Source of the DNA: Acidobacteriota bacterium
GTDB lineage: Bacteria > Acidobacteriota > Blastocatellia > Pyrinomonadales > Pyrinomonadaceae
Assembly (NCBI GenBank): GCA_029862725.1
Contig: JAOTWT010000030.1
Span: forward strand, 1 to 14,073
DNA length: 14,073 bases
Reading direction: 5' to 3'
Part shown: one piece after another, positions 13,124 through 14,073 of the stretch
Layout of the letters: each line of letters starts with the position of its first letter
Position numbering within the stretch: the stretch's first letter is position 1
Notes under the pieces: generated by a model
Database searches by the model: none
What the model was told of the DNA's origin: nothing
What the model saw: the letters and a program-made list of their open reading frames with translations, nothing else
Position numbers and translations under genes: made by a program

Positions 13124-13140
13124 CTTTCAATACTTGAAAG
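13124..13140. repeat. Inverted repeat in the spacer before the tandem exported genes
   Basis: CTTTCAA (13124-13130), TAC, TTGAAAG (13134-13140) is a perfect 7-bp dyad. A second, overlapping pairing joins TTCAAG 13115-13120 to CTTGAA 13133-13138. No T-tract follows, so it is not a standard terminator. Lying 60 nt before the 13201 ATG, it could be an operator. I see no convincing -35/-10 pair here. Confidence 0.45.
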
Positions 13141-13200
13141 GACCGAATGGTGTAGACTCCGCTTGTTCAACAGACGATTAGTTAAATTCCGCACAGGACT

Positions 13201-13767
13201 ATGAAGATTTCAATACTATTGCTTATTGCCGCGTTTGGGGTTACAGGCGTTCCTGGTCAGTCGCCGAAACCACTCGACGGCCAGGACGATTATGAGGCGA
13301 ACGCCGCCTACCCGTTTGGGCGTTTGAATCCGGAAGCGCCTCCGGAAACAAAACAGTTTTCCTTTATCGTCGGCGTGTTCGATTGCAAAGACCGGATCCT
13401 GAACCCTGCGGACGGCAAATGGTACGACATGACCGCGGTCCGTCGTGCGGAGTATGTTCTCAACGGCCATGCAATTCAGGATAAGAATTACACGAACATC
13501 CTGACGAGCACCAACATAAGGATCTTCGATCCGGTCAATAAACATTGGGTCGTTTCATACTTCAAGGCTCCATTCGGCGTCGGTGTCTGGAAAGGCGCGT
13601 TCTCCGACAGCCGGGTCGAGCTAACCCAGGGCGACGAGAAGAATGGAAGCCGGCTTTCGTTTTTCGACTATTCCGAAGAGGGATATAACTGGAAGGGCGA
13701 GAGTGTAAAGGAAGGAAAGGCGTCGCCATTTTGGGAGTTCAGGTGTACGAGAAGAAAATCGCACTAG
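13201..13767 (+). CDS. Small exported protein, first of two tandem paralogues (DUF1579-like, tentative)
   Basis: A 188-aa protein with a Sec signal (MKISILLLIAAFGVTGVPG, cut near Gln20). The mature part begins with a linker, then PFGRLNPEAPPETKQFSFIVGVFDCKDR, an Asn-Pro-Ala-x-Gly-Lys-Trp turn, alternating strands such as RIFDPVNKHWVVSYFKAPFG and VGVWKGAFSD, and ends WEFRCTRRKSH. The FxxxxGxFDC start, the GKW and HWV strands and the late Cys recall small beta-barrels of the DUF1579 type, but I do not recognise the family with certainty. Two Cys (in FDC and FRC) could bridge. It has a close copy 42 nt downstream. AGGA lies only 2 nt before ATG 13201, an unusually short Shine-Dalgarno spacing; no better start exists. 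Function unknown; periplasmic or secreted. Confidence 0.75.
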   Translation: MKISILLLIAAFGVTGVPGQSPKPLDGQDDYEANAAYPFGRLNPEAPPETKQFSFIVGVFDCKDRILNPADGKWYDMTAVRRAEYVLNGHAIQDKNYTNILTSTNIRIFDPVNKHWVVSYFKAPFGVGVWKGAFSDSRVELTQGDEKNGSRLSFFDYSEEGYNWKGESVKEGKASPFWEFRCTRRKSH

Positions 13768-13809
13768 AAAGATGGTCGCATGAGATGCGTAACGGATTTG
13801 GAGAAAACT

Positions 13810-14073
13810 ATGCATAGAGTCTTTATCCCGGTTCTTTTTATAATCGCGGGCGCACTTTCCGGTATCGCTCAGGAGCCAGCGCCGCCCACGAAGGTAGACC
13901 GGCCCGTTTTGAATTCTTACGAGCCTGATGCAGAAAATCCGTTTGGCAGCTTGAACCCAAAAGCGCGTGTCGAAACCGCGCAATTCGAATTTATGGTCGG
14001 CACATTTGATTGCACCGATCTCATACGGGAACCAAGTTCGGGAAAATGGTACGAATCGAAATCGGTCTGGACC
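13810..14073 (+). CDS. Second tandem paralogue, exported, 3' end outside window
   Basis: 88 codons are visible before the window ends. ATG 13810 is preceded by GGAGA with a 5-nt spacer. The product starts with a signal peptide (HRVFIPVLFIIAGALSGIAQ) and continues YEPDAENPFGSLNPKARVET, then QFEFMVGTFDCTDLI and SSGKWYESK. This aligns without gaps to residues 31-80 of the preceding protein, with roughly half the residues identical (PFG-x-LNP, ET-x-QF, VG-x-FDC, GKWY). The two genes are therefore a tandem duplication that has diverged well; signal peptides and linkers differ most. The 42-nt gap and shared direction suggest one transcript. The rest of the gene, and any third copy, would lie to the right. 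Confidence 0.8.
   Translation, partial: MHRVFIPVLFIIAGALSGIAQEPAPPTKVDRPVLNSYEPDAENPFGSLNPKARVETAQFEFMVGTFDCTDLIREPSSGKWYESKSVWT

Noticed and set aside
1..14073. CRISPR array, tRNA, transposase, toxin-antitoxin or phage gene
   Set aside because: No regularly spaced repeats, cloverleaf, terminal inverted repeats or matching protein motifs were found on either strand.

Overview
The window looks like chromosomal DNA of an Acidobacteriota member, probably of the Blastocatellia/Pyrinomonadaceae type. That placement is inferred from three things: the C-terminal end of a large TonB-dependent, Oar-like outer-membrane receptor, a minor-pilin operon with a very large PilX-like protein, and small secreted proteins in tandem. 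Base composition is roughly balanced by eye. Every gene I can support lies on the + strand. I see no tRNA, rRNA, CRISPR array, transposase or phage gene.

Layout. (1) 2-604: 3' end of a TonB-dependent receptor, closed by a clear intrinsic terminator. (2) 693-3600: a likely three-gene unit of a CtlX-type amidinotransferase-fold hydrolase, epoxyqueuosine reductase QueG (tRNA queuosine, last step), and an exported SH3-domain protein whose start overlaps the queG stop. (3) 3674-8962: a promoter followed by a minor-pilin/pseudopilin operon in the order GspH/FimT-like, PilV-like, PilW-like, PilX-like. The last protein is about 945 aa and carries a near-canonical EF-hand-type calcium loop. It ends at a clear terminator. 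(4) 9065-10081: moaA, GTP 3',8-cyclase of molybdenum cofactor synthesis, followed by about 500 bp with one doubtful 68-codon ORF. (5) 10591-11832: mtnC and msrA, 12 nt apart, which join methionine salvage to methionine sulfoxide repair. (6) 12076-13071: a secreted or lipid-anchored YVTN-type beta-propeller behind a GC-rich, hairpin-rich leader. (7) 13201-14073: two tandem paralogous small exported proteins of unknown function, the second cut off by the window end.

How the genes fit together. Most units are housekeeping (queG, moaA, mtnC, msrA). The cell-surface parts are the receptor, the SH3 protein, the minor pilins, the propeller and the tandem pair. The minor pilins would form the priming tip of a type IV pilus. 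No major pilin, PilY1 or motor gene is in view, so the oversized PilX-like protein may carry tip functions usually given to PilY1. Two genes without a Shine-Dalgarno (ctlX, moaA) each have a TAnnnT box ending 8 nt before the ATG, which suggests leaderless transcripts. Nothing here is clearly a new defence or mobile system; the best leads are the PilX-like protein, the tandem exported pair and the propeller leader.
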